Shown: piece by piece, positions 54,717 to 62,502 of the stretch
Layout of the letters: the number at the start of each line of letters is the position of its first letter
How positions within the stretch are numbered: the first letter of the stretch is position 1
Source of the DNA: Acidisarcina polymorpha
Lineage (GTDB): Bacteria; Acidobacteriota; Terriglobia; Terriglobales; Acidobacteriaceae
DNA: 64,000 bases
Reading direction: 5' to 3'
Assembly: GCF_003330725.1 (NCBI RefSeq)
Contig: NZ_CP030840.1
Location: 248,001-312,000 of the forward strand
Notes under the pieces: generated by a model
The model's input: only the letters and a program-made list of their open reading frames with translations
Databases searched by the model: none
Told to the model about the DNA's origin: nothing
Translations under genes and position numbers: made by a program

Positions 54717-55595
54717 GGTTGGCTCGAACTCCTGTGTCCATCTGTCGGGGCAGAATGCCGCCGACGTCAAAATTCATTAGTACGCGCTCCTACGAATTCA
54801 TCCGTCTGCTCTACCTTCGCAAACCGAGTGCTCTGAGCCATGCATCGACTTAGCCGATGTGTCTCGCTGCAACTGGTCGGCCGATCGATCGCGCATTCAT
54901 CTGGATTCCTGACAAATGTTTTACGCAGTCGGGGCCGTGTGAGCCGTCTGATTGAAACTTCCGCTCTACGAAGCCATATCCCTTGGCGCCGCTCGGATGT
55001 TCAAGCAGTGGCCGACAAGCTAATGCCAGAGCGTCGATGCCGTCAGGGTAGCGCGGATGCAGTAGGAGATGTCGTATGCATCCTCTGCTTGTATAGCCCG
55101 TTTAGGGCGTAACCCCTTCATAGCGAGCAATGCAGGGATGGAACGAACGGCAATCTCCACCTCGTTCTTGCCTCCCTTGGGCAACCTGTGCGCCGGGCTG
55201 CGCCTTGGCGGTCACCTCGGCAATCATCTCGTCCTGCCGCTCTTTGGTGACGCCCTGAGCATCCCGGAGTTCCCGGAGCCTCTGCTTCGGGTGGTCAGGC
55301 GCTACGTCCACATGGTCGGGTTCTCCCTCTGGAAGCTGTGGAACGGATCGGAGAATCCTGCCAAAGAGTCTGTACTGCACATCCGGATGAACCGCATGGT
55401 TTCGTCCGTGAATTGACTCTGGCTTCTGAAGAACTGTGTGAGCTATCCCGCCACGACCCAGCCCACGGACCTGAAAAGTTCGTGTCAAAGTTTGTGTCAA
55501 AGATCGCCAGAAGGCCGGTTTTGCCGGTTTAGCCGGTTGATAACCGGCTTACCGTCAACAACTTAGCTTTAAGGCGCCTCCATGGCATGAAAGAG
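54717..55595. other. Low-information region without a confident gene
   Basis: Nearly 900 bases with overlapping frames on both strands, for example 55102-55500 minus, whose internal part is charged and helical, but none with a family match. It ends with a run of GCCGGTT units including a hairpin (55531-55549). I regard it as decayed mobile DNA. Confidence 0.35.
55531..55549. repeat. GC-rich hairpin AGCCGGTT/AACCGGCT
   Basis: Perfect 8-base arms around GAT, preceded by two more GCCGGTT copies. It lacks a U-tract, so a terminator is doubtful. Confidence 0.45.
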
Positions 55596-56100
55596 TCAAA
55601 CCCAAAGGCAAGACATTGGAGCGGCGAATAAGCGGTCCCCGAAAGGGACTACCTTCGTTCCGTCATACATCACGATTCCAAGTTTCAGATCATCACCACA
55701 AGTGTCCAACAGCTTCCTCATCCCTTTGAAGTCGTTCGCGTGGACGGTTGCGCTTGCTTTGACCTCAATACCGACCAGTGCGCCGTGTTCATCCTCTACG
55801 ACGATGTCAACCTCATCCTGATCCTTATCCCGATAGTGATGGAGCGTATAGCCTTCGTCGGACCATGTGGTCTGCTTCATGACTTCGCGCGTTGGCTTTG
55901 TAGTCGGCAACCCAATGGGTAGGACTATCCCTGGTGATTTGGATTCCCATCCACACTCGCTGCGACCGTCTGAGAGACTCGACGGCATCTTGGTGTGTTG
56001 TCTCCCAGAATCGGCAGCGGCAATAGAGAGCCAGCCAGCTTCAGTGCGTGCGACACCACGCCCATTGCGACGCGGTGAAATGTTCGAATGCCTGGAATGT
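55596..56100 (-). pseudogene. Remnant of an AAA ATPase with DUF4143
   Basis: The minus strand ends with 'DKDQDEVDIVVEDEHGALVG', IEVKASATVHANDFKGMRKL and KVVPFGDRLFAAPMSCLWV, the PD-(D/E)xK-like C-terminus of DUF4143 proteins. Upstream residues that should form the winged helix (near LAGSLLPLPILGD and RRVSQTVAASVDG) lie in another frame. The ATPase half is missing. Confidence 0.8.
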
Positions 56101-56136
56101 TGCGGGGAGAAAAGGAAGGCATGACATACTTCCACC

Positions 56137-56334
56137 ATGTGCCTTGTGAACGCGTATTACATTGCTGGTGTGGTTTCTGCCCTTGCGGCGGTCGTCGGTC
56201 TGTATGGGCTTTGGTATTACGCGAATGAAACGCACAAAGACAAAAGAGGGCTAGCGAGCTTTTGGCGTTCGTCCGCCCCCGGATGCAAGTCCCAAATACG
56301 AACTAATCAAAATAAACCGGCACTTTTCCGTTAA
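56137..56334 (+). CDS. Possible small membrane protein
   Basis: A 65-residue frame starting MCLVNAYYIAGVVSALAAVV with one membrane helix and a charged tail. It has a weak ribosome-binding site and no known family. Confidence 0.3.
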   Translation: MCLVNAYYIAGVVSALAAVVGLYGLWYYANETHKDKRGLASFWRSSAPGCKSQIRTNQNKPALFR

Positions 56335-56397
56335 TTCCTAAGTCGGCTAGGTCATACTCCTACTAGCCCCCAAAACACAGTAATTGCGAGACACGAA

Positions 56398-56529
56398 ATG
56401 AAATATACGGTGCCGCAAACTGCGAGAGTCCTTGGCGTGAGTGACAAAAAATCTGGGCCGATGTAGGCCGAGACAAATCATCGTCTATCGGATAGTAAAT
56501 GCGTGCGGATTGGTGAAAACGACATTTAG
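56398..56529 (+). pseudogene. HTH_17/excisionase-like ORF with an in-frame amber codon
   Basis: ATG 56398 opens MKYTVPQTARVLGVSDKK, a clear HTH_17 start. The frame hits TAG at 56464-56466, then the same frame reads RLSDSKCVRIGENDI to a second TAG at 56527-56529, resembling the wing of the same fold. The stretch between also fits better in a neighbouring frame (IWADVGRDKSSSI), so a paired frameshift is an alternative. It precedes the phage replication gene at 56565. Confidence 0.5.
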
Positions 56530-56564
56530 CGGATCGACAATGCTCGGCGCTGACGGGAGGATTT

Positions 56565-57617
56565 ATGGCGAAACGCGGTGTCCTGGAGCACGAAAAAACT
56601 TTTCGTTTGGCGGACGCTCTCGATATTCCTGAACTTTATGCACTTGGTGTCCTCGAGGGATTCTTTCATTGGGTCGCTCGGTATCGGCAAACGGGCGACC
56701 TTACAGGCATCAGCCCGAAGATGTTGGCCCGAGCAATTCGATATCCGGGCGACGGGAATGTCTTGGTGGCCGCTCTGATTGATTCCAGGTGGATAGATCA
56801 GGTGGGCGAGTGCATGATCGTTCACGACTGGAGCGAGCACGCGGATAACGCTGTCCACAAAGCACTCAAGGACAAAGGGCTTCCCTTTGCCGATGGCAAT
56901 AAACCGTTCAGCCGAAATAAGACGCGCGCGACATCGAGTCACGACGAAGTCATGACAACTCACGAAAATCCCAAAACGAAACCGATTCGAATGATGCCAC
57001 CGTCGTCCCAGCCAGAGCCAGAGCCACAGCCAGAGCCAGAGCCACAGCCAGAGCCAGTGCCCGAGGAAAAGACGGATGCACCGAGCGCTGACGCACTCGC
57101 TGCCGTCGTCCTCCTCCCGCTCAACAACAAAACCTTTTTCCCGGTGACGGACATGCAGATCGCCGAGTGGAAAGTGCTTTACCCGGGCGTCGACGTGCTG
57201 CAGCAGTGCCGGTCAATGCGAGGTTGGTGCGAGGGAAATCCCCAATACCTGAAAACCAAGAGCGGGATTTTGAAATTTATTCATCAATGGCTCAACACGG
57301 AGCAAAACCGGAGTGGGCAGAAAGGCGACAACCGTGGAGAAATTAAGCGATCAAGCGCTGCGGAGCGGGTGGGCGCTAATAAAGCCGCCCTCGCGCGAGC
57401 ATTTGCCGCACGAGCAGGCCGAATTGCTGGCGGTTCTGTTGAACCAGACGGCGGCCCGATACCCGAACCAGGACGTGTCCGGGGCAATGGCCGGTTACCT
57501 GATGGACTTCGAGGCCTTGGCAGTCCGGTACAGCCTGGATCACGTGCAGTGGGGGCTGCTCGAGCTCCGGATCCGCCCGGAGCAGAAATTCTTCTTCCAG
57601 CCAAACGAAGTTGCTGA
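56565..57617 (+). CDS. Phage-type replication protein with PEPEPQ repeat linker
   Basis: ATG 56565 follows GGGAGG. The first about 130 residues ('EKTFRLADALDIPELYALGV', 'GISPKMLARAIRYPGDGNVL', VHDWSEHADNAVHKAL) look like phage replication-initiator/helicase-loader winged domains. A Pro-Glu-Gln repeat linker follows (57011-57058), then a second domain (WKVLYPGVDVLQQCRSMRGW, KTKSGILKFIHQWLN). The final 100 residues overlap the gene at 57313 in another frame and are rich in Ala/Gly/Arg/Pro, so the natural C-terminus may have been lost. Confidence 0.75.
   Translation: MAKRGVLEHEKTFRLADALDIPELYALGVLEGFFHWVARYRQTGDLTGISPKMLARAIRYPGDGNVLVAALIDSRWIDQVGECMIVHDWSEHADNAVHKALKDKGLPFADGNKPFSRNKTRATSSHDEVMTTHENPKTKPIRMMPPSSQPEPEPQPEPEPQPEPVPEEKTDAPSADALAAVVLLPLNNKTFFPVTDMQIAEWKVLYPGVDVLQQCRSMRGWCEGNPQYLKTKSGILKFIHQWLNTEQNRSGQKGDNRGEIKRSSAAERVGANKAALARAFAARAGRIAGGSVEPDGGPIPEPGRVRGNGRLPDGLRGLGSPVQPGSRAVGAARAPDPPGAEILLPAKRSC
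57011..57058 (+). repeat. Tandem 18-base repeat encoding EPEPQP
   Basis: Unit GCCAGAGCCAGAGCCACA occurs twice in full and once in part. It codes for a flexible acidic/proline linker inside the replication protein and is prone to length change. Confidence 0.8.
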
Positions 57618-57786
57618 AGTGATCGAGGATTTTATGGCAAATCGAAAAGCCGAATTACAAGTAATAAACGCGTTCGCGCCGTGCTCGAGAACCGACCGTA
57701 TCGACACGTTTGTCACCATAACCACGCCCGAGGGTGTTCGCGAGGCGTCGCCAAGCACGGCGTTGCGAGTGCGGAAGATCGTGTGA
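57313..57786 (+). CDS. Hypothetical phage protein overlapping the replication gene
   Basis: GTG 57313 opens a 157-residue frame with normal protein composition: 'EKLSDQALRSGWALIKPPSR', MAGYLMDFEALAVRYSLDHV and PEQKFFFQPNEVAEVIEDFM, similar in style to phage helicase-loader accessory proteins. It shares 305 bases with the upstream gene in a different frame. Both may be used, but this frame looks more like genuine coding DNA in the overlap. No strong ribosome-binding site, so coupling is assumed. Confidence 0.6.
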   Translation: MGRKATTVEKLSDQALRSGWALIKPPSREHLPHEQAELLAVLLNQTAARYPNQDVSGAMAGYLMDFEALAVRYSLDHVQWGLLELRIRPEQKFFFQPNEVAEVIEDFMANRKAELQVINAFAPCSRTDRIDTFVTITTPEGVREASPSTALRVRKIV

Positions 57787-57945
57787 GTCTTCGGCAAAAG
57801 CAGTTGATAGGAACGCAAACAATCGGAGATGACAGCCGAGAATGGACTGGGCTACAGCGGCTTCGCATAAATCAAGGATTCACATCGCTGAGCTGACCAT
57901 GTGTGAAGAATAAAGTCGCACCCTAAAAGGGGAACAAGGAGCCAT

Positions 57946-58356
57946 TTGAGCAGACCATTCAAGATTGTGGATCCCGCACAGGTTCGCATCCTAGCGTCAA
58001 TTGGATGTCCCGTCGCCGACATCGGCAAGGTCTTAGGCTGCGGCTCGAAGACTCTCGAACGGCGCTTCATGCGAGAGATGGAGATTGGGCGCGCCGAGCG
58101 AAACACCTCCCTGCGACGTAGGCAAGTCGAGTTAGCGTTAGCCGGTAACGTGACGATGTTGATCTGGCTCGGAAAGCAGTATCTCGGGCAGAAGGACAAG
58201 CAGGAGGTGATGACGGGGGAGGACGGCAATAACGAAGGTCCTATTCGAATCGCCTCTCGGCTGGACTTATCTAGAGTCGGCGACGCAGACCTCGAGACTT
58301 TGGAGAGAATACTAGCGGACGCACACCGTAGCTCCGATGATCTGGTCCGCCTCTAG
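57946..58356 (+). CDS. HTH protein, candidate small terminase subunit
   Basis: TTG 57946 with AAGGAGCCAT upstream gives 136 residues. An N-terminal HTH 'QVRILASIGCPVADIGKVLG' and TLERRFMREMEIGRAE is followed by NVTMLIWLGKQYLGQKDKQE, a segment typical of small phage DNA-binding/TerS-like proteins. No large terminase follows, so the cluster has lost its late genes. A transcription regulator is an alternative. Confidence 0.65.
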   Translation: MSRPFKIVDPAQVRILASIGCPVADIGKVLGCGSKTLERRFMREMEIGRAERNTSLRRRQVELALAGNVTMLIWLGKQYLGQKDKQEVMTGEDGNNEGPIRIASRLDLSRVGDADLETLERILADAHRSSDDLVRL

Positions 58357-58428
58357 GTGCGGACGTTGTGAAAAAAAGAAACACCCATCCCGTATAGAGC
58401 GGCCACGCCATTTCCACCGAAGTCCGAC

Positions 58429-58680
58429 CTAGCGCCGCCTGCAGCGCCACTCGTGTTTGCGGTCAATACGACCGACATACTTCGCGTCGAATGGAGCCTG
58501 AATGGACGCAGGCAGGGCGTCAGCAGCAGGCGAGCGCGCCGGTCCAGGACCAATTTCTAGGCCCTTCTTGTCCGAGTAGTAAGCCACCGTTTGCGTGGCG
58601 GCAGTGACGATCTCGGCAATGTGGTCGTACGCGGTTACTTTTCGGAAGCGGTCATGAGGTGAGTGTACGCTGTGAACCAC
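58429..58680 (-). CDS. Hypothetical protein (third gene of a small minus operon)
   Basis: 83 residues from GTG 58680, directly adjoining the stop of the upstream gene (TAAGTG). It has a mixed helical N-terminus and a very basic tail (KHEWRCRRR). No family recognised. Confidence 0.4.
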   Translation of the reverse strand: MVHSVHSPHDRFRKVTAYDHIAEIVTAATQTVAYYSDKKGLEIGPGPARSPAADALPASIQAPFDAKYVGRIDRKHEWRCRRR

Positions 58681-58998
58681 TTAGGTTGGGTCAGCATACC
58701 CGCCGTTGACCGGAGCGGCGGGTCTATTTCTTAGCAGCACGAGCGAAAGTGTTTGAGCGACTAACGGTTTCTTCTCATTCTTGTCGTCTTTTGGTGCAGC
58801 AGCAGTGCTTTTGCGTTCTGGACGTGCTGTGCCAGCAAGGTCCCATTCCCTTAACTCAAACGTTGCCAAAATACCGGCAAGGTCATGGTGCTGCTTGTCC
58901 TTGCTGTCAATGAAGTACTTGAAAATGCTCATGATGGAGTGGATGATTTTCGCTAGGTCGCCCAAGCTGGGAATGGTTCCAGCTAAGGAGTGAGGCAC
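58681..58998 (-). CDS. Hypothetical protein (second gene of a small minus operon)
   Basis: 105 residues from GTG 58998. An amphipathic N-terminal half (IPSLGDLAKIIHSIMSIFKY) is followed by a Lys/Ala/Pro-rich linker and a short hydrophobic segment LSLVLLRNRPAAPVNGGY. It overlaps the preceding 50-residue gene by 16 bases, supporting a real operon. Function unknown. Confidence 0.5.
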   Translation of the reverse strand: MPHSLAGTIPSLGDLAKIIHSIMSIFKYFIDSKDKQHHDLAGILATFELREWDLAGTARPERKSTAAAPKDDKNEKKPLVAQTLSLVLLRNRPAAPVNGGYADPT

Positions 58999-59135
58999 TC
59001 GAAAAGCCTGTGGTATTCGGTCTCAAACTTATTGAGATCATCCGCAGCGTGCTTAGTGTCGATGGGCTCTTTCGGTTTTACGGCCCCAACCAACAGACCT
59101 TGAACTTGATCTGAAATCCCATTGAATTCAGACAT
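58983..59135 (-). CDS. Small hypothetical protein, 50 residues
   Basis: ATG 59135 opens a 50-residue acidic frame starting MSEFNGISDQVQGLLVGAVK and ending YHRLFECLTP. GGCGGACG upstream is a fair ribosome-binding site, and the overlap with the next gene argues for translation. Confidence 0.45.
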   Translation of the reverse strand: MSEFNGISDQVQGLLVGAVKPKEPIDTKHAADDLNKFETEYHRLFECLTP

Positions 59136-59439
59136 TGCGTCCGCCTATGCGGTGGGTGCTGGTTGTATGGCAGGCGCCGCTGCGCGTCGGATTTGACAGT
59201 CGCTCCGCAGTGAGGCAACGACCTCCATGCCAGTTATGGCGTAACCCGCCATGACTGGCGTCTTTCAAATGAAGTGCCGAAAGTGAACAGCAGGTACGCA
59301 GAGATCATTTTCAAGAAGCGCATCCGCTCCTCGGCCTCACGTTCGTTTGCCTTGCGCATTTCGCCCTTGCAGACACTATAAGGCAAAAATAGAGGCGAAC
59401 GTATCCACAGACTAGCCGCCCGAATTTACCCTCTGATCT
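59136..59439. other. Short intergenic region with a hairpin
   Basis: About 300 bases between the divergent small minus operon and the zinc-finger gene. Apart from the hairpin at 59229-59259 nothing is recognised. Confidence 0.4.
59229..59259. repeat. Inverted repeat GCCAGTTATGGCG/CGCCATGACTGGC
   Basis: Thirteen-base arms (one G:U-type mismatch) around TAACC, followed by GTCTTTC. A possible terminator or regulator site between the small minus operon and the plus-strand zinc-finger gene. Confidence 0.5.
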
Positions 59440-59598
59440 ATGACCATCCCCAAACAGCCAGAACCGCCGCCGCGCTGCTCCTTTTGCGGCATGGACAGGC
59501 ATTCCGTCCGCATGCTGATTAGCGGGATAGACGCGTACATCTGCGATGAGTGCGTAAAACTGTGCGTCGAGATCGCGGAGAATGAGAGCCGTGCTTAA
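59440..59598 (+). CDS. ClpX-type C4 zinc-finger miniprotein, 52 residues
   Basis: ATG 59440 to TAA 59598. After a Pro-rich start it reads [17 protein letters not shown] then [17 protein letters not shown], the dimerising zinc-binding domain of ClpX with its CxxC...CxxC, but nothing of the AAA+ motor. In ClpX this domain binds adaptors and substrates. A free-standing version could compete for them or act as a phage/mobile-element regulator. The function is inferred from the domain only. Its end overlaps the SRAP remnant. Confidence 0.75.
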   Translation: MTIPKQPEPPPRCSFCGMDRHSVRMLISGIDAYICDECVKLCVEIAENESRA

Positions 59599-59860
59599 GT
59601 TCGTCGACCAGCAGTGGCAGAGCAGCGCGCTAATATTCACAGAACATGTTCCCTGGATTCAGCGGGCTGCTGTTCATCGTGGTCATAATGGCGACGACAT
59701 GCGCTGGGGGCTTGTCCCCTTCTTCACCAAGCAACTGTCCGACGTGAAAGGGATATCGACCATCAACGCAAAGGCGGAGAATGTAGAAAACAGCCCGACC
59801 TGGCGGACGCAGTTTTCCGGGGCGGGTCAAAAACCGAGAATCTCCAGCTACCACTGGTAG
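59582..59860 (+). pseudogene. SRAP (HMCES/YedK) peptidase remnant
   Basis: The frame contains DDMRWGLVPFFTKQLSD and TINAKAENVENSPTWRTQF, the centre of SOS-response-associated peptidases, which cross-link to abasic sites in single-stranded DNA through Cys2. The N-terminal CGR start and the C-terminal FYEW-type catalytic part are missing. The frame ends in unrelated residues. Confidence 0.85.
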
Positions 59861-60087
59861 AGTTTCTCGGGGGCAGGTCATGCCAAGCTTCCGGCAGATT
59901 CCCCCTCCAGAAAGTCTCTTGATGCCAGCTACTGATGACCACTCAGGTCATTAAGGTACCGGACTCAAATTGTAGAATAACTCTCTTATTAGGAACACTT
60001 GCATTTCCATCAGATGTGTCTAAAGTGAGAACGTCAGCGGGGCGCATGTATTCGTTACCAGGTAGCCTGGAGATGCCTGGAGATGAG
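59861..60087. other. Short intergenic stretch
   Basis: Between two pseudogenes. Frames here are antisense or unrelated. Nothing is recognised. Confidence 0.35.
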
Positions 60088-61810
60088 TTACGGCTTGAAC
60101 CTACTGGTGAGTGCAGCGCTCAAAACTGCAGCATAAAACCAGCCAAGCAAGATAACCAGCCATCTGCTGGCGGTCAGGAAGCTATAGCTGTTGAACCACC
60201 CTAGCCAGTTCAGCCACGTATACTTTGGGAACCAGGACTTCCCGACGTGCGACGGATCGGGGGTCCATTTGTCATCGATTCCCAGCTTCACTAGTGGAAC
60301 GGCATTCTCAAGCGTGTAGATAAGAGGCTGGAAACGGGGATAACGAGCGAGCGCGGTGCCAGCAAGAGGCTGTCCGTCCTTGTCTCGCGCTGTCGTGATC
60401 ATGGCTCCGCTGAGATCGGGGCTCGCCCCAGTAAAGATCAGCCAACCAATGAGTAGAGTCGGAATGATAAAACGTACGATGCGGGTCGGGGCCTCTTCCA
60501 GCCACGCGAAAGCGGTCATTGCGCGGCGCTTTAGCCACCATTTCTCAGACGCTTGTAGGGAGCGGAACTCGTATAGAGCGTGCTTGGCGGCGGTTTTGTT
60601 GTTGGTCGATTCAAAAAATTTGCTCAGTTGTACCCACGGCTGCGGACTTAGTCGGTTTTTGACAGACTGCAATTTGAGCCATGCGATGCGCCTGTCTGCG
60701 TCAAGAGGTAAGGATTGGCTGACTCTGCCCACATCCACGTCCTCCTGAGTTGGATTGTTATGCAAAATAAGATCGTCGTAGACAAAGTTGTCGAGGTGCA
60801 TTTCGCCGTCTGCGGGCCAGCTTCCCTCGTCGTCGCGGAGAGTCTTGACCCGCGCCCTACGCAGGTCGAGGTTTGTCTCCGGCTTCTTCTGGATACCGAG
60901 CCACATCAAGTCCCCGGAGAGATCCATGTTGTAGCAGAGCACAGCGCGAACATCCGCGCCTATGAAATTCAGATCGCCTTCAATATGACAGTTGGGCATG
61001 CGGATTCTGCCGGCGCATTTCAGCTTTCCGTTAAGAAGAAGATTCCCTCCGATTGTCGCTTTGTCCAGAGTCAGGGCATCCTCGTTGCCCATGAGCTTTG
61101 CACCAGAGAATTCTGCAGATCCTTCAATGTGCGCTCGGATCAGGGTGATTTCTCCTAGACACACAAAGTCCTTGTCGCACGAGAGATCACCCTTGATCAT
61201 TGCACCGTCAAGTGAGAGGGCGACGCCTTCGGCAGCTAGCTTTGCCCCCTGTAACTCGAGGTTGTTTTCGATCGTGGCGTTGCTAAGGTCAATCTCGCCT
61301 TCACAATTTGTACGTTTTAAAAATAACGGGACCATGCACCACGAGTCCGTTCGCCTTCATGCCTTTGGACATGGAACAGTCCGTAATGTTGATACCTCGG
61401 ATCTCGGAACCCTCTAGTAATATCCGACCTGTCACCGTGCAGCGGCGAAAGTCAAAGCTAGGAATCTGGACTTGCTTGCCAAGGTCAAGGTCACCGGTAA
61501 TAGTAGAAGAATAGATACGAAGCCCCTTTGCATGAACGAGGGGACGAGCTTCCAAATCTGTCGCCAGCCAGCAAAGGAAGGCGGCGCGCACTTCAGGGCG
61601 CGGAGTGCTTTCGTCGTAATGGCCTTCCGGACATGGCGCGGTTGGCTCGGGAGACGGTAGTTCGAGCGAGCGGGCCGTGTCACTAAGCACCCGGAGCTCT
61701 GCGGGCTTAAGCATCCCATCGAAACGTCTGCGGCCGAGCTGAACCAGCATCTCGCTCACGGGCCAAACTTGCTCGCTGCGCCGGATTAAAAACCGGTCAA
61801 ACCAAGTCAT
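60088..61810 (-). pseudogene. Repeat-rich membrane protein split by a frameshift
   Basis: Two minus frames join into one protein of about 574 residues. The first part (61810-61301) ends KGMKANGLVVHGPVIFK, and the second reads KRTNCEGEIDLSNATIENN and continues through pentapeptide-like beta repeats to two C-terminal membrane helices (FIIPTLLIGWLIFTG and WLVILLGWFYAAVLS). The break is one extra A at the TTTTTAAAA run near 61,318. Similar proteins are often annotated as membrane-associated oxidoreductases without evidence. Could also be a sequencing error. Confidence 0.8.
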
Positions 61811-62502
61811 TCATAGTTCCTGTGCAATGAACTCAAGCCCCATTAGTGATAGATGTTGGCAAGAGCCATTTTGCCTGAACTAAAAGCTGAATGGAAGGAG
61901 AAACAGGCATGTGGTATCCGAGGTCAGCTGTGACGAGTCACGGTACTTCCTGCCCACGGTTTATTTGCCTGCCCTTGACGTCGCACGCATATTCGCAGGC
62001 GGCGTTGGCTTGATCGTGCCACTAGTATTGCCTCTGAACCGAATCTGAAGGATCGAATCGAGGACTTGTTTTCCAGACTTCCCTGGAGCATCGAATTAAG
62101 CAGCCTTGCCAATTCGCCGACGAATGCGCACATCGGCGAAACGACCTCTCTCACCATGGTGGCCCACGGAACCGTGGGGAGCACGCCACGAAACGTTCAT
62201 ACTGCAGCTGATGAAGCTGACCGGCGCTCTGGCCATTCTCTATCATGCGGCGCTACTGCAAAAGATTGGCGTTGATGACCACACTTTACAGTTGCCAATG
62301 GAGAGCAACCCAGTTTGTCTTAGACTTCGCCTAGGCGGAGCTAAGTCTCCCTCCGCTCGACGAGCCTGCGAAGCAAGTGTCGCCGTCCGCTCTGCCGACG
62401 GAGAACTGATTGTTGGGCTAAACCCAACAACGCTGTAACCACGGGCAATTGTGAGGCGTTTTTCGGGGTCGCTACACCAAACGTCAAAAATCGTACGTTA
62501 GT
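61811..62502. other. Intergenic region upstream of the group II intron
   Basis: About 690 bases with no gene I can name. One plus frame (62106-62438) is open and ends shortly after a hairpin, perhaps decayed coding DNA. The intron begins at 62,503. Confidence 0.4.
62410..62430. repeat. Hairpin TTGTTGGG/CCCAACAA
   Basis: Perfect 8-base arms around CTAAA, about 70 bases before the intron 5' end. Some bacterial group II introns insert after hairpins or terminators, so it may relate to target choice, though the distance is large. Confidence 0.5.

Noticed and set aside
9587-62502. CRISPR array or cas genes
   Set aside because: No regularly spaced direct repeats and no Cas-like proteins were seen. 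The only tandem repeat is the short EPEPQP-coding run.
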